Notes: a model not told the origin generated them from the letters alone. Shown: positions 48,429 through 58,872, counted from the first letter of the stretch. The stretch: DNA of 64,000 nt from an uncultured Alphaproteobacteria bacterium (GCA_903934325.1 CAIZNH010000010.1:164807-228806); one strand, 5' to 3'. Numbers and translations are program-made.

Positions 48429-48818
48429 TCAGACGCGGCGACGCTTCGACGGACGGACACCGTTGTGCGGGATCGGGGTCACGTCGCGGATCGAGGTGAT
48501 GTTGAAGCCGACAGCGGCGAGACCGCGCAGCGCGCTCTCGCGGCCGGAACCCGGGCCCTTCACTTCGACTTCAAGCGTGCGCACGCCATGTTCGGCGGCC
48601 TTCTTGCCGGCATCGTCGGCTGCGACCTGCGCAGCATACGGGGTCGACTTGCGGCTGCCCTTGAAGCCCATCATGCCCGCGCTGGACCAGCTGATCGCAT
48701 TGCCCTGCGCATCGGTGATGGTGATCATGGTGTTGTTAAAGCTGGCGTTGATGTGCGCAACGCCGCTGGTGATGTTCTTCTTGTCACGACGCCGGATACG
48801 GCCAGGTTCGCGTGCCAT
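48429..48818 (-). CDS. rpsK: 30S ribosomal protein S11
   Basis: 129 residues. [41 protein letters not shown] and the C-terminal [16 protein letters not shown] are all typical. It forms part of the 30S platform near the mRNA exit. rpsM lies upstream with a 58-base gap and rpoA downstream. Confidence 0.98.
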   Translation of the reverse strand: MAREPGRIRRRDKKNITSGVAHINASFNNTMITITDAQGNAISWSSAGMMGFKGSRKSTPYAAQVAADDAGKKAAEHGVRTLEVEVKGPGSGRESALRGLAAVGFNITSIRDVTPIPHNGVRPSKRRRV

Positions 48819-48876
48819 TTTCTATATTCCTCTAGCTCGTCAGAAGGAAAAAGCCTGTGGGCCTGAGCCCGTCAGC

Positions 48877-49245
48877 TTACTTCTTCTTGCCCGCGATGGG
48901 CTTGGCCTTGCCCTTGCGGGTGCGGGCGTTGGTGTGAGTGCGCTGGCCGCGAACGGGCAGACCGATACGGTGACGCAGGCCGCGATAGGCACGCAGGTCC
49001 ATCAGGCGCTTGATGTTCATCGCGGTATTGCGACGCAGGTCGCCTTCCACGGTAAAATCGGCGTCGATGGTTTCGCGGATGCGCAGGATTTCCTCGTCCG
49101 AGAGGTCCTGCACGCGCGCGGTGTGCGCGATGCCGAGCTTGTCAGCGATCTGGACGGCGGTCGTGCGACCGATCCCGTGAATATAGGTGAGCGCGATGAT
49201 CACGCGCTTGTTGGTGGGGATATTGACCCCGGCAATACGAGCCAC
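48877..49245 (-). CDS. rpsM: 30S ribosomal protein S13
   Basis: 122 residues. [14 protein letters not shown] at the start, [14 protein letters not shown], then [24 protein letters not shown]. It sits in the 30S head and bridges to the 50S. The upstream 298 bases to the SRPBCC gene contain no gene I can support and probably hold the promoter of the alpha operon, though no clear sigma-70 match was found. Confidence 0.98.
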   Translation of the reverse strand: MARIAGVNIPTNKRVIIALTYIHGIGRTTAVQIADKLGIAHTARVQDLSDEEILRIRETIDADFTVEGDLRRNTAMNIKRLMDLRAYRGLRHRIGLPVRGQRTHTNARTRKGKAKPIAGKKK

Positions 49246-49543
49246 TTATTTCTCCATGCTCCACAGGGATTTACGAGCCGATTGGCCGCACCCCTATCTC
49301 AACGCTCATTCATTCTCGTGCCCGATGCCCCGACAATCCGCACGGTGGCTGGACTGCAAACGGCAAAAAGTCCGGTCGGCACGCGCAAGGGCGATGCCTG
49401 CCGAACTGACTTCGAACATGTCGAATGAGCCGCGCACATAGGCTGATTCGCCCGCCCCGTCAACCGCAAGGCTTGCCCGCCCCGCTATCCCCGAAAAATG
49501 CAGCAGCGACAGGCGCGTTACCCTGCCCTGCCCCACCCCGCAA

Positions 49544-50365
49544 TCAGCGCGAGGGATCGTCCTTGAGATCGCTGAAGGCATCATCAAGCGCCGAGGGCTT
49601 GGGGGCCGGTTTCGGTGCAGGCTTGGGTGCGGGCTTGGGCGCAAGCGCCGGCTCGATCCGGGGCGCGGTGGCGGGCTTGACGGCCGGAGCGACGGCGGGT
49701 TTCGCGGGGGCAGCAGCAGGTCTCGCGGCCGCGGGCGCAGGCGTTTCTTCGGCAGGCGCCTCTTCCACCGCCGGTTCCTTGGGCGCGGGTGCAGGCGGCT
49801 CGGGCATCTCGACCACGCCCAGCGGCTTGGCGAGCGCGGCCAGCTGGATCCCGTTCACCGCATCGACCGCGCGGGCAATCACCGGCACTTCGTAACGCAT
49901 CGCCCCGCCGACATTATACTCCCACACGATCTTCGTGCCTTCGGGGATCTTGCTGATGACGATGGTGAGCACACCGGTCACCGGCTCGCTCTGCAAGGGG
50001 CCGAGCGCGCCGACCATCCGCAGCGCGCGTTCGGGATAGGCCTGGACCACCCGCATATGCTCGACACTGCCTTCGAGCGTGAAGCGCCCGGGCTCGTCGA
50101 CTTCGGGGATCTTCTCGCAGAAACACCCGCCCGCCTGCGGGGTGAGCGTCAGGTTCGCCGCATCGCCCGACCACGTGTGGTCCGACGTCCACCATGTGGC
50201 CGGCGAGATCAGCGCGAGCCACACTTCCTTCGGGCTGGCCGAGACCACGACCTCATGGCGCGAGACGAAACCGGCAGGGCTGCTGCCCGTAACCTCCGAG
50301 GCCGCCGGAACGGCAGACACAAGCGCAAGCGCGGAAAGCGCGTGGAGCAAACGGAACTTCGGCAT
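49544..50365 (-). CDS. SRPBCC family protein, secreted, with Pro/Ala/Lys-rich tail, inserted in the ribosomal cluster
   Basis: 273 residues from ATG 50365, with GGGAGG nine bases upstream. Signal peptide LLHALSALALVSAVPAASE. The SRPBCC (START-like) domain is at about 35-175: ASPKEVWLALISPATWW, GGCFCEKIPE and GTKIVWEYNVGGAMRYEVP. A long Pro/Ala/Glu/Lys tail follows with the repeat PKPA occurring three times in a row near the end. It is expected in the periplasm, binding a hydrophobic ligand (fold inference). It separates adk from rpsM, where most bacteria have nothing but ribosomal or secretion genes. Confidence 0.85.
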   Translation of the reverse strand: MPKFRLLHALSALALVSAVPAASEVTGSSPAGFVSRHEVVVSASPKEVWLALISPATWWTSDHTWSGDAANLTLTPQAGGCFCEKIPEVDEPGRFTLEGSVEHMRVVQAYPERALRMVGALGPLQSEPVTGVLTIVISKIPEGTKIVWEYNVGGAMRYEVPVIARAVDAVNGIQLAALAKPLGVVEMPEPPAPAPKEPAVEEAPAEETPAPAAARPAAAPAKPAVAPAVKPATAPRIEPALAPKPAPKPAPKPAPKPSALDDAFSDLKDDPSR

Positions 50366-50434
50366 GGCAGCAACCTCCCTCTTGGCGCGGAGGCTTAGGA
50401 CAAAGCAGGCGCTCGCGAAAGCGCCTGCCGCCAA

Positions 50435-51082
50435 TCAGCTGCGCAGAATGGCGTCGATCTCGCCCGCGACCTGATCGATCGCGGCCATCCCGTCGATCCG
50501 CGAGACGATCCCGCGCGCTTCATAGCCCGGCAGGATCGGCGCGGTCTTGGCGCGGTATTCCTGCATACGGGTGCGCACGGTTTCCTCGTTGTCGTCGGGA
50601 CGACGCTTGAACTCGGTGCTGCCGCAGCTGTCGCACACGCCTTCGGTCGAGGGCGGGTTGGCGGTGTCGTGATAGAGCGCGCCGCACTTGGCGCAGGAAT
50701 AGCGCCCGGTGATGCGGGCGACGAGCGCGTCCTCGTCCACTTCGAGTTCGATCACGTGGTCGAGCGAGCGGCCGTTCTTGGCAAGGATCGCATCGAGCGA
50801 ATCTGCCTGCGCGGCGGTGCGCGGATAGCCGTCAAAGATCGCGCCGGTTTCCGGGCCCATCGCCGCCAGTTCGGCGTCGATCAGGTCGGAGACGATCTCG
50901 TCCGAGACGAGTTCGCCGCGCTCCATGACTTCCTTGGCCTTGAGACCCACCGGGGTCCCCGCCTTGACGGCGGCGCGCAGCATGTCGCCGGTCGAGAGCT
51001 GACGCATGCCATGCCGTTCGACCATGCCGGCGCTCTGCGTGCCCTTGCCGGCACCGGGAGGGCCAAGAAGAATGATGTTCAC
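50435..51082 (-). CDS. adk: Adenylate kinase
   Basis: 215 residues, long form. P-loop GPPGAGKGTQS at 7-17, and the LID domain (about 125-165) carries CAKC and CDSC zinc-type cysteines (YSCAKCGALYH, GVCDSCGST). It balances AMP, ADP and ATP. It is located 107 bases after secY, the usual spc-cluster place. Confidence 0.98.
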   Translation of the reverse strand: MNIILLGPPGAGKGTQSAGMVERHGMRQLSTGDMLRAAVKAGTPVGLKAKEVMERGELVSDEIVSDLIDAELAAMGPETGAIFDGYPRTAAQADSLDAILAKNGRSLDHVIELEVDEDALVARITGRYSCAKCGALYHDTANPPSTEGVCDSCGSTEFKRRPDDNEETVRTRMQEYRAKTAPILPGYEARGIVSRIDGMAAIDQVAGEIDAILRS

Positions 51083-51189
51083 GAACCGTCCCCCGTTATC
51101 GCCGCCGATCGTTGCCGGTGGCTGGAATAGTGACTTGCGGGTTCAACCATGGCTGACTTCGCGTCAAGTATCGAAACTCGCGTCCGATC

Positions 51190-52554
51190 TCAGCGCAGTC
51201 GGCCCTTGAGCTTCGCCTTCTTGATCAGATCGCCATACTGGTGTGCCAGCAGGTGCGACTGGACCTGGGTGATGGTGTCAACAGTGACGTTCACCACGAT
51301 CAGCAGGCTGGTGCCGCCGAGGAACAGCGGAATACCGGTCTGGGCGATCATGTATTCGGGCAGCACGCAGACCAGCGTCAGATAGACCGCGCCGACCACG
51401 GTGATGCGCGTCAGCACATATTCGAGGTAGTCCGCGGTGCGCTTGCCCGGACGGATGCCGGGGATGAAGCCGCCGTTCTTCTTCAGATTGTCCGCCGTCT
51501 CCTCGGGGTTGAACACAACCGCGGTGTAGAAGAAGCAGAAGAAGATGATCCCGATGGCATAGAGCGTCATGTAGAGCGGCTGGCCGTGGGCGAGATACTG
51601 GTTGAGCGTGACGATGAACTCGCCAAAGCCGCTGTCGGCATCGACCGAGTTGCCCGCGAACTGCGAGATCGTCAGCGGCAGGAGCAGCAACGAGCTGGCA
51701 AAGATCGGCGGGATCACGCCTGCGGTGTTGATCTTGAGCGGCAGGTGCGAGCGGTCCGCCTGCATCATGCCATTCTGCGTGGCGCGCTTGGGATACTGGA
51801 TCAGCAGCCGGCGCTGGGCGCGCTCCATGAAGGAAATCAGCAGGATCAGCACCACGACCATGGCGATGAAGCCGATGATAACCACCGGCGAGATCGCCCC
51901 GGTGCGGCCGCCTTCGAACAGGTTGGTCCCGAAGGTCGGAAACTGGGCGACAATGCCGGCCATGATGATCAGCGACACGCCGTTGCCGATGCCGCGGCTG
52001 GTAATCTGCTCGCCCAGCCACAGCAGGAACATGGTGCCGCCGACGAGATTGATGACCGATACGATGCGGAACATGTAGCCCGGATCGACCACTGCCTGCA
52101 GCCCGCTCTGCGCGCCGAAACTTTCGAGGCCGACCGCGAGGAAATAGCCCTGGATCGCACACAGGAACACCGCGCCGTAGCGGGTGTACTGGTTCAGCTT
52201 CTGGCGACCGGAGGCGCCTTCCTTCTTCATCGCGGCCAGCGCCGGATGCAGGGCCGAGGCCATCTGCACCACGATCGAGGCGGTGATGTAGGGCATCACG
52301 CCGAGCGCGATGAGGCTCATGCGCTCGAGGCTGCCGCCCGAGAAGGTGTTGAACAGATCGAGGATGCCGCCACGGGTGCTGTCATAGAGCTCGCTGAGGA
52401 TCAGCGGATTGACGCCCGGCAGCGGAACGAAGCTCAGGAAACGGAAGACGATCAGCGCGCCGATCGTGAACCAGATGCGCTGGCGAAGCTCTGTGGCCTT
52501 GGCAAAATTGCCGAGGTTGAGGTTGCTCGCGATATTGTCGGCGCGTGATGCCAT
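51190..52554 (-). CDS. secY: Preprotein translocase subunit SecY
   Basis: 454 residues with about ten membrane helices. LSFVPLPGVNPLIL, the plug-region FSGGSLERMSLIALGVMPYITASIVVQ, GLESFGAQSGLQ, and FMERAQRRLLIQYPKRATQ in the cytoplasmic loop that binds SecA and ribosomes. LKKNGGFIPGIRPGKRTADYLEYVLTRIT is the second such loop. It forms the protein-conducting channel with SecE and SecG. Separated from rplO by 184 bases that hold a strong hairpin. Confidence 0.98.
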   Translation of the reverse strand: MASRADNIASNLNLGNFAKATELRQRIWFTIGALIVFRFLSFVPLPGVNPLILSELYDSTRGGILDLFNTFSGGSLERMSLIALGVMPYITASIVVQMASALHPALAAMKKEGASGRQKLNQYTRYGAVFLCAIQGYFLAVGLESFGAQSGLQAVVDPGYMFRIVSVINLVGGTMFLLWLGEQITSRGIGNGVSLIIMAGIVAQFPTFGTNLFEGGRTGAISPVVIIGFIAMVVVLILLISFMERAQRRLLIQYPKRATQNGMMQADRSHLPLKINTAGVIPPIFASSLLLLPLTISQFAGNSVDADSGFGEFIVTLNQYLAHGQPLYMTLYAIGIIFFCFFYTAVVFNPEETADNLKKNGGFIPGIRPGKRTADYLEYVLTRITVVGAVYLTLVCVLPEYMIAQTGIPLFLGGTSLLIVVNVTVDTITQVQSHLLAHQYGDLIKKAKLKGRLR

Positions 52555-52694
52555 GTCGTCTCGTCGATCCTAGCTCTTGGCCCGGCCGCGATGCCTGCTG
52601 GCACCGCCTTGTCCGAACCGTCTCCAGCGCAGCCGTTTGCAGCTTTTTGCCCTCTCGAAAGGGCCAGCCCGGCGCGCGAGAGCCTAAATAGGAA

Positions 52695-52723
52695 GCGCGG
52701 GGGCTCTTGTCGAACCCCCGCGC
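52695..52723. terminator. Hairpin between rplO and secY
   Basis: GCGCGGGGG (52695-52703) pairs with CCCCCGCGC (52715-52723) over nine bases. It starts 16 bases beyond the rplO stop on the minus strand and is followed there by TTCCTATTT, so partial termination before secY is possible. Confidence 0.5.
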
Positions 52724-52738
52724 ATGACCTTTTGTCGA

Positions 52739-53272
52739 TTACTTCGCGTTTGCGGCCTTGGCGGCCTTGTTGGCGTCGCGGCGCGCGAGCTTCTTCTCGT
52801 GCTCCGGAGTCGCGGCAGGCGCGACTTCGACCTTGCCGCCGGCAGCTTCCACAGCCGCGATGGCGCCCTTGGTCGCGCCGGTCACAGCGAAGGTCGCCTT
52901 GGCGGTGATCGCACCCTTGCCGAGCAGACGCACGCCGTCCTTGCCGCCGCGCACGAGGCCGGCGTTACGCAGGGCTTCCTCGGTGATGGTAGCCTTCGCG
53001 TCGAGCTTGCCCGCGTCGATGAACTTCTGGATCATGCCGATGTTCACCTCGGCGTAGTCCTTGCCGAAGGGGTTGTTGAAGCCGCGCTTCGGGAGACGCA
53101 TGTGCAGCGGCATCTGGCCGCCTTCGAAGCCCTTGATGGCAACGCCCGAACGGGCCTTCTGGCCCTTCTGGCCGCGTGCCGAGGTCTTGCCCTTGCCCGA
53201 GCCGATACCACGGCCGACACGGATGCGGCCCTTGCGGGCACCGGCATTGTCGCGGATGTCATTCAGTTTCAT
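52739..53272 (-). CDS. rplO: 50S ribosomal protein L15
   Basis: 177 residues, longer than the usual 145-165. [30 protein letters not shown] and [32 protein letters not shown] are typical N-terminal parts. The added C-terminal part is Lys/Ala-rich ([18 protein letters not shown]). A 72-base spacer with a hairpin separates it from rpmD. Confidence 0.97.
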   Translation of the reverse strand: MKLNDIRDNAGARKGRIRVGRGIGSGKGKTSARGQKGQKARSGVAIKGFEGGQMPLHMRLPKRGFNNPFGKDYAEVNIGMIQKFIDAGKLDAKATITEEALRNAGLVRGGKDGVRLLGKGAITAKATFAVTGATKGAIAAVEAAGGKVEVAPAATPEHEKKLARRDANKAAKAANAK

Positions 53273-53314
53273 GTGTGTGCACTCGCTTTCGCTTTTGTCG
53301 CGCTGAGAGATGGA

Positions 53315-53336
53315 AAGCCCCGCCGGAGCGGGGCTT
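53315..53336. repeat. Hairpin between rpmD and rplO
   Basis: AAGCCCCGC (53315-53323) pairs with GCGGGGCTT (53328-53336) around CGGA. On the minus strand it starts 9 bases after the rpmD stop and is followed by TTTCC. It may modulate read-through or decay between the two cistrons. Confidence 0.55.
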
Positions 53337-53344
53337 GCCGGACT

Positions 53345-53521
53345 TTAGTCGATCACCTGGACCAGATGCGGGATCTTGGCGATCGCGCCGCGCACCTCGG
53401 GGGTGTCCTGACGCTCGACGATCTTGTGCATCTTATTCAGCCCAAGACCGATGAGGATCTTGCGCTGGCTTTCCGGGCGACGGATCGGCGAACCGATCTG
53501 CTTGATCTTGATGGTAGCCAT
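53345..53521 (-). CDS. rpmD: 50S ribosomal protein L30
   Basis: 58 residues, too short to be listed easily but complete: ATG 53521 to TAA 53345. The sequence [17 protein letters not shown], then [20 protein letters not shown] and a closing PHLVQVID, is typical of L30. It lies between rpsE (6 bases) and rplO, as in the standard spc operon. Confidence 0.96.
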   Translation of the reverse strand: MATIKIKQIGSPIRRPESQRKILIGLGLNKMHKIVERQDTPEVRGAIAKIPHLVQVID

Positions 53522-53527
53522 GTCGGA

Positions 53528-54238
53528 TTACTCCACAATCGCCGCAGCTTCGGCTTCCGCCTCGGCTGCGCCGGCACCGCCACGACCCAGGAGGTCGGCA
53601 ACCTTCTTGCCGCGACGCTGGGCAACCGACTTCGGCGAAGTCTGCTCAGACAGCGCGTCGAAGGTGGCGCGGATCATGTTATAGGGGTTCGAGGTGCCGA
53701 CCGACTTGGTCACCACGTCGGCAACGCCGAGGCTCTCAAACACGGCGCGCATCGGACCACCGGCGATGATGCCGGTCCCCGCGGGCGCCGAACGGACGGT
53801 CACCTTGCCGGCGCCGAAACGGCCGTTGCCGTCATGGTGCAGGGTGCGGCCTTCCTTGAGCGGAACGCGGATCATCTTCTTGCGGGCCGAGGCGGTTGCC
53901 TTGGTGATCGCTTCGGGCACTTCGCGAGCCTTGCCGTGGCCGAAGCCGACGCGGCCCTGGCCGTCGCCGACCACAACCAGCGCTGCAAAGCCGAAGCGCT
54001 TGCCGCCCTTCACGGTCTTCGAGACGCGGTTGATGTGCACCAGCTTCTCGATGATGCCGTCATCTTCCTCTTCGCGCTTGCCACGACGATCGTCGCGGTT
54101 GCCACGACCGCGACCACGGCCTTCGCCGCCTTCGCGGTTGCCGCCACGGCCACGACCGCGACGACCCTGTGCTTCACCGGCGTCGCCGCCGGTGTCACCC
54201 GCCACGTCGACGGTATCGATGGTGTTTTCGTCAGCCAT
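53528..54238 (-). CDS. rpsE: 30S ribosomal protein S5 with a long RGG-rich N-terminal extension
   Basis: 236 residues against about 165 in E. coli. The S5 body starts at about residue 65 ([23 protein letters not shown]) and includes [19 protein letters not shown] and [15 protein letters not shown]. The first 60 residues are an extension full of Arg-Gly and acidic groups: [23 protein letters not shown]-type segments often bind RNA. The extension may be typical for sphingomonads but its role is unknown. Confidence 0.96.
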   Translation of the reverse strand: MADENTIDTVDVAGDTGGDAGEAQGRRGRGRGGNREGGEGRGRGRGNRDDRRGKREEEDDGIIEKLVHINRVSKTVKGGKRFGFAALVVVGDGQGRVGFGHGKAREVPEAITKATASARKKMIRVPLKEGRTLHHDGNGRFGAGKVTVRSAPAGTGIIAGGPMRAVFESLGVADVVTKSVGTSNPYNMIRATFDALSEQTSPKSVAQRRGKKVADLLGRGGAGAAEAEAEAAAIVE

Positions 54239-54240
54239 GA

Positions 54241-54585
54241 TCAGAACTCCAGCCCGCCTTCACGGGCGGCATCGGCCAGCGCCTTGACGCGGCCATGGAA
54301 CAGGAACCCGCCGCGATCGAACACGACAGTCGTCACGCCAGCCTTCTTGGCGGCCTCGGCGATCTGCTTGCCGACTTCGGCAGCAGCAGCGACGTTGGCG
54401 CCGCTGACAGAGACGCCGAGCGTCGAGGCAGCGGCCACAGTGCGGCCGGCAGCATCGTCGATGATCTGCGCATAGATGTGACGGCCGGTGCGGTGCACCG
54501 ACAGACGGGGCTTGCCACCGGCGCGCTCACGCAGAGCGGTACGGACACGGCGGCGGCGGCGTTCGAAAAGGGAAAGCTTTGCCAT
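54241..54585 (-). CDS. rplR: 50S ribosomal protein L18
   Basis: 114 residues. [31 protein letters not shown] is the 5S rRNA-binding region, with [28 protein letters not shown] at the C-terminus. Two bases separate it from rpsE and one from rplF. Confidence 0.97.
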   Translation of the reverse strand: MAKLSLFERRRRRVRTALRERAGGKPRLSVHRTGRHIYAQIIDDAAGRTVAAASTLGVSVSGANVAAAAEVGKQIAEAAKKAGVTTVVFDRGGFLFHGRVKALADAAREGGLEF

Positions 54586-54586
54586 G

Positions 54587-55120
54587 TTACTTCTTCTTCC
54601 CTTCCTTGCGGAAGATAAACTCGCCGCGATAGGCGATACCCTTGCCCTTGTAAGGCTCGGGCTTGCGCCAGCGGCGGATTTCCGCGGCGAACTGGCCCAC
54701 AGCCTGCTTGTCGATGCCCGAGATCTCGATCGTGGTCTGGTCCGGGGTCTTCACCTCGAGACCGGCCGGGACCGGAAGATCGACATCGTGGCTGTAGCCA
54801 AGCTGCAGCTTGAGGTTGGTCCCCTGCGCGTTGGCACGGTAACCGACGCCCTTGATGACGAGGACCTTGGTGAAGCCGTCGGTGACGCCTTGCACGAGGT
54901 TCGACACCAGCGTGCGCTGCATGCCCCAGAAGGCGCGTGCCTGCTTGCTGTCATTGGCCGGCTTCACCTGGATCTCGCCCTCTTCGACCTTGTAGTCGAT
55001 GAGGTCGGACAGACCCAGCGTCAGGGTGCCCTTGGGACCCTTCACGCTCAGCGTGCCATTGTCGATGGTGGCCGTCACCCCGCCAGGGATCGCCACCGGC
55101 CTTTTGCCGATGCGGCTCAT
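54587..55120 (-). CDS. rplF: 50S ribosomal protein L6
   Basis: 177 residues. [17 protein letters not shown] at the start, [23 protein letters not shown] in the middle and [21 protein letters not shown] at the C-terminus. Lies near the sarcin-ricin loop. Start shares a base with the rpsH stop. Confidence 0.98.
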   Translation of the reverse strand: MSRIGKRPVAIPGGVTATIDNGTLSVKGPKGTLTLGLSDLIDYKVEEGEIQVKPANDSKQARAFWGMQRTLVSNLVQGVTDGFTKVLVIKGVGYRANAQGTNLKLQLGYSHDVDLPVPAGLEVKTPDQTTIEISGIDKQAVGQFAAEIRRWRKPEPYKGKGIAYRGEFIFRKEGKKK

Positions 55121-55515
55121 CAGAACACCTCCGCCAGCACTTCGCCGCCGACGTTGTTGGCACGTGCCTCGGCATCCGAGAGCACGCCCTTGGGCGTCGA
55201 GACGATGGTGATGCCAAGGCCGTTGCGGATCGTCGGGAGCTCCTTCGAGCCCGAATAGATCCGGCGGCCGGGCTTCGAGACGCGGGCCACGTGCTTGATC
55301 GCGGGTTCGCCTTCGAAATACTTCAGTTCGATCCGCAGCGCGGGGTGCTTGCCCGAATTGTCCTCGGAATAGCCACGGATGTAGCCTTCACGCTGGAGCA
55401 CTTCGAGCACGCTTGCACGCAGGTTGCTGGCGGGAGTCAGGACGGAGTCCTTCTTCGCACGCTGGCCGTTGCGGATGCGGGTGAGCATGTCACCCAGGGG
55501 GTCGGTCATAGCCAT
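55120..55515 (-). CDS. rpsH: 30S ribosomal protein S8
   Basis: 131 residues. [18 protein letters not shown] at the start and [26 protein letters not shown] at the end. In E. coli S8 is also the translational repressor of the spc operon; whether that holds here is not visible. Confidence 0.98.
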   Translation of the reverse strand: MAMTDPLGDMLTRIRNGQRAKKDSVLTPASNLRASVLEVLQREGYIRGYSEDNSGKHPALRIELKYFEGEPAIKHVARVSKPGRRIYSGSKELPTIRNGLGITIVSTPKGVLSDAEARANNVGGEVLAEVF

Positions 55516-55526
55516 CTACTTGATCC

Positions 55527-55832
55527 TCACCAGCTCGACTTGGTCAGACCGGGAATCATCCCGCTGTTGCCGAGTTCGCGCAGTTCGATACGGTTGATGC
55601 CGAACTTGCGGTAATAGCCGCGCGGGCGGCCGGTGGTGGCGCAGCGGTTGCGCACCCGGGTCGGGTTTGCATTGCGCGGAAGTTCCGCCATCTTGAGGCG
55701 GGCGACCATGCGCTCCGTCTCGTCAAGCGACTTGTCGGCAGCGATCGCCTTCAGCTTCTCGTACTTCGCAGCGTACTGCTTGACGAGCTTCTTGCGACGC
55801 TCATTCTTGTTGATCGAACTCAGTTTCGCCAT
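55527..55832 (-). CDS. rpsN: 30S ribosomal protein S14
   Basis: 101 residues, the long zinc-free form: no CxxC pairs are present. [20 protein letters not shown] and [24 protein letters not shown] are typical. Confidence 0.97.
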   Translation of the reverse strand: MAKLSSINKNERRKKLVKQYAAKYEKLKAIAADKSLDETERMVARLKMAELPRNANPTRVRNRCATTGRPRGYYRKFGINRIELRELGNSGMIPGLTKSSW

Positions 55833-55876
55833 GGACTTAAGCTCTCTTCTCTTCGTGTCTCAATGTGGAGGGCGGC

Positions 55877-56458
55877 TTACGCCGCCTCCTTCTGTTCAGC
55901 CTTGGCTTCGCCGGCAAAGGGGAAGCCGAACAGACGCAGCAGTTCGCGCGCCTCTTCGTCGGTCTTGGCGGTGGTGGTGACGATGATGTCCATCCCACGC
56001 ACCTTCTCGATCTTGTCGTAGCTGATTTCCGGGAACACGATCTGTTCCTTCAGCCCCATCGCGTAATTGCCGCGGCCGTCGAACGACTTGGCGTTCAGCC
56101 CGCGGAAGTCACGGATGCGCGGCATAGCCACGGTCACCAGACGATCGAGGAATTCGAACATACGGTCGCGGCGCAAGGTCACCTTGCAACCGATCGGCAT
56201 GCCTTCGCGCAGCTTGAACTGGGCGATCGACTTCTTGGCCTTGGTGATGACCGGCTTCTGGCCGGCGATCAGCGCCATTTCCTCGGCGGCGGTCTGAACC
56301 TTCTTCTTGTCCTGGCTCGCTTCGCCCACGCCCATGTTGAGCGTGATCTTTTCGAGCTTCGGGACCTGGAGACGGTTCGTGTAACCGAACTTCTCGGTCA
56401 TCGCCTTGACGATTTCGGCCTCGTACTTGGCCTTCATCCGGGGGGTATAATCAGCCAT
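55877..56458 (-). CDS. rplE: 50S ribosomal protein L5
   Basis: 193 residues from ATG 56458, which overlaps the rplX stop by 8 bases (GATGGCTGA). [18 protein letters not shown] and [24 protein letters not shown] are typical. Binds 5S rRNA. The C-terminus has a short extra tail (AKAEQKEAA). Confidence 0.97.
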   Translation of the reverse strand: MADYTPRMKAKYEAEIVKAMTEKFGYTNRLQVPKLEKITLNMGVGEASQDKKKVQTAAEEMALIAGQKPVITKAKKSIAQFKLREGMPIGCKVTLRRDRMFEFLDRLVTVAMPRIRDFRGLNAKSFDGRGNYAMGLKEQIVFPEISYDKIEKVRGMDIIVTTTAKTDEEARELLRLFGFPFAGEAKAEQKEAA

Positions 56459-56771
56459 CGATGGTCTCCCCACTCTTCACGGCGACGCGCACCTTCTTGC
56501 CGTCCTTGATTTCGAAACGGACGCGGGTGGCCTTGCCGGTCTTGGGATCGGCGAGCGCGACCTTCGAGATATGCATCGGCGCCGGGAAACGGTCGATGCC
56601 GCCCTGCGGGTTCTGCTGGCTCGGCTTGCGGTGACGGGCGACGATGTTCACGCCTTCGACAACGACCTTGCTGTCCTTCGGGAGAACCTGGGCGACCGTA
56701 CCGGTGCGGCCCTTGTCCTTGCCCGACAGCACGACAACGCTGTCACCCTTCTTGATCTTCGCGGCAGCCAT
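56451..56771 (-). CDS. rplX: 50S ribosomal protein L24
   Basis: 106 residues. [22 protein letters not shown] is the KOW motif, then [19 protein letters not shown] and [19 protein letters not shown]. Starts on the last base of rplN's stop (56771). Confidence 0.97.
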   Translation of the reverse strand: MAAAKIKKGDSVVVLSGKDKGRTGTVAQVLPKDSKVVVEGVNIVARHRKPSQQNPQGGIDRFPAPMHISKVALADPKTGKATRVRFEIKDGKKVRVAVKSGETIDG

Positions 56772-57139
56772 TACAGCACCTCCGGAGCGAGCGAGATGAT
56801 CTTCATAAAGCCGCGCGAGCGCAGTTCACGCACCACCGGGCCAAAGATACGGGTGCCGATCGGCTCCTCGTTCTTGTTGACCAGCACGGCGGCATTGGTG
56901 TCGAAGCGGATAACGCTGCCGTCGGGACGACGAACGTCCTTGCGGGTACGCACGATCACCGCACGGTGAACGTCGCCCTTCTTGACCTTCGCGCGCGGCT
57001 GCGCCTCCTTGATGGAGACGACGATCACGTCGCCGACGCCCGCGGTACGACGCTTCGACCCGCCCAGCACCTTGATGCACTGGACGCGCTTGGCGCCGCT
57101 GTTGTCCGCGACGTCGAGATTGGATTGCATCTGGATCAT
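56771..57139 (-). CDS. rplN: 50S ribosomal protein L14
   Basis: 122 residues. [28 protein letters not shown] and the C-terminal [24 protein letters not shown] are typical. 75 bases separate it from rpsQ. Confidence 0.98.
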   Translation of the reverse strand: MIQMQSNLDVADNSGAKRVQCIKVLGGSKRRTAGVGDVIVVSIKEAQPRAKVKKGDVHRAVIVRTRKDVRRPDGSVIRFDTNAAVLVNKNEEPIGTRIFGPVVRELRSRGFMKIISLAPEVL

Positions 57140-57214
57140 TGATCCGGTTCCTTCTCACTGGCTTTCCGGGACGCCCAATCCGACTGGGGCCCGGGAGTTC
57201 CGTTTACGCCTAAT

Positions 57215-57505
57215 TCAGTTGCCCGCAGCCGCGACGTCGAGGTCGGCTTCCACCGCCTGCACGCCGCCCGCCACGACCCGGTCCTTGACGATCCAGGTCT
57301 TGGTCTTCGACATCGGACGGGTCTCTTCGATCCGCACCACGTCGCCCACGGTGTATTCGTTGTTCTCGTCGTGAGCGTGATACTTCTTCGAACGACGGAT
57401 GATCTTCCCGTAGAGCGGGTGCTTCACCTTGCGTTCGACCTTCACGGTCACGGTCTTGTCGGTCTTGTCGGAGGTCACAGTCCCGACGAGGATGCGCTTG
57501 GGCAT
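57215..57505 (-). CDS. rpsQ: 30S ribosomal protein S17
   Basis: 96 residues, ten or so longer than usual because of a C-terminal tail ([13 protein letters not shown]). [25 protein letters not shown] and [28 protein letters not shown] are typical. A 12-base gap separates it from rpmC. Confidence 0.96.
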   Translation of the reverse strand: MPKRILVGTVTSDKTDKTVTVKVERKVKHPLYGKIIRRSKKYHAHDENNEYTVGDVVRIEETRPMSKTKTWIVKDRVVAGGVQAVEADLDVAAAGN

Positions 57506-57517
57506 TGTGCTTACTCC

Positions 57518-57730
57518 TTACGCCTTGGCGGCGGCGGCCTTGGCCGCACGCTCGCTCTGCAGCGTCTTGATCTGCGCGATGGTCCGGCGCACCTGACGGA
57601 TGCGCGAGGGAGCCTCGAGCTGGTTGGTCGCAGCCTGGAACCGCAGGTTGAACTGCTCGCGCTTGAGCTCGGTGAGCTCGGCGTTCAGCTGATCATCGGT
57701 CTTGGTGCGAAGGTCCGCGAAATCGGCCAT
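57518..57730 (-). CDS. rpmC: 50S ribosomal protein L29
   Basis: 70 residues. [26 protein letters not shown] is the L29 helix hairpin. The start shares one base with the rplP stop. Confidence 0.97.
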   Translation of the reverse strand: MADFADLRTKTDDQLNAELTELKREQFNLRFQAATNQLEAPSRIRQVRRTIAQIKTLQSERAAKAAAAKA

Positions 57731-58164
57731 TATTCGCCTCCCAGGTGGCTGGTGTCGCCGAGACGGGCAACAACCTTGGTCTTGATCGGCAGCTTCATCG
57801 CTGCACGCTCGAATGCTTCGGCAGCCAGCGGGCCGGCCACGCCGTCGAGTTCGAACAGGATGCGGCCCGGCTTCACGCGCGCCGACCAGTATTCGACCGA
57901 ACCCTTGCCCTTACCCTGACGGACTTCGGCAGGCTTCTTCGACACCGGCAGATCGGGGAACACGCGGATCCACAGACGACCCTGACGCTTGATGTGACGG
58001 GTAATGGCACGACGCGCCGCTTCGATCTGGCGGGCGGTGATGCGCTCCGGTTCCAGGGCCTTGAGGCCGTAGGAGCCGAAGTTGAGGCTGGTGCCGCCCT
58101 TCGCGTCGCCCTTGATCCGGCCCTTGAAGGCCTTGCGGAACTTGGTTTTCTTCGGTTGCAACAT
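57730..58164 (-). CDS. rplP: 50S ribosomal protein L16
   Basis: 144 residues. [25 protein letters not shown] and [27 protein letters not shown] with [12 protein letters not shown] are typical. Located close to the A-site tRNA. Confidence 0.98.
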   Translation of the reverse strand: MLQPKKTKFRKAFKGRIKGDAKGGTSLNFGSYGLKALEPERITARQIEAARRAITRHIKRQGRLWIRVFPDLPVSKKPAEVRQGKGKGSVEYWSARVKPGRILFELDGVAGPLAAEAFERAAMKLPIKTKVVARLGDTSHLGGE

Positions 58165-58175
58165 TGTCTGTTACC

Positions 58176-58871
58176 TCAACGAGCCGGACGGACGCCGGAA
58201 GTCTGGGCTTCCATCATCAGGCGGTCCTGCGCGGTCGGATCGTGAGCGAGGATCTCGCCCTTGAAGATCCAGCACTTGATCCCGATGATCCCGTAGGCGG
58301 TGAGCGCCTCGGCTTCAGCGTAATCGATGTTCGCACGCAGCGTGTGGAGCGGCACGCGACCTTCACGGTACCATTCGACGCGGGCGATTTCCGCCCCGCC
58401 GAGACGGCCGCCGCACACGATCTTGATGCCTTCGGCGCCAAGACGAAGAGCCGACTGCACGGCGCGCTTCATTGCCCGGCGGAACGCCACGCGGCGCACC
58501 AGCTGGTCAGCGATGCCCTGCGCGACGAGCTTGGCGTCGATTTCCGGCTTGCGGATCTCGACGATGTTCAGCTTCACTTCGCTCGCCGTCATCTTGGCAA
58601 GCTTGGAGCGCAGCTTTTCGATGTCTGCGCCCTTCTTGCCGATGATCACGCCCGGACGTGCGGCATAGATCGACACGCGGCAAAGCTTGGCCGGACGCTC
58701 GATCACGACCTTGGAAATCGCTGCCTGGGGCAGGTTTTCCATGACGTACTTGCGGATCGCGAGGTCTTCCTTGAGCAGGCCCGCATAGTCACGCCCTTCG
58801 GCGTACCAGCGGCTGTCCCAGGTGCGGTTGATCTGCAGGCGCAGACCGATCGGATTGCTCTTCTGGCCCAT
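58176..58871 (-). CDS. rpsC: 30S ribosomal protein S3
   Basis: 231 residues. [25 protein letters not shown] and the KH-domain [17 protein letters not shown], then [21 protein letters not shown]. Binds the 30S head near the mRNA entry. One base separates it from rplV. Confidence 0.98.
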   Translation of the reverse strand: MGQKSNPIGLRLQINRTWDSRWYAEGRDYAGLLKEDLAIRKYVMENLPQAAISKVVIERPAKLCRVSIYAARPGVIIGKKGADIEKLRSKLAKMTASEVKLNIVEIRKPEIDAKLVAQGIADQLVRRVAFRRAMKRAVQSALRLGAEGIKIVCGGRLGGAEIARVEWYREGRVPLHTLRANIDYAEAEALTAYGIIGIKCWIFKGEILAHDPTAQDRLMMEAQTSGVRPAR

Positions 58872-58872
58872 C

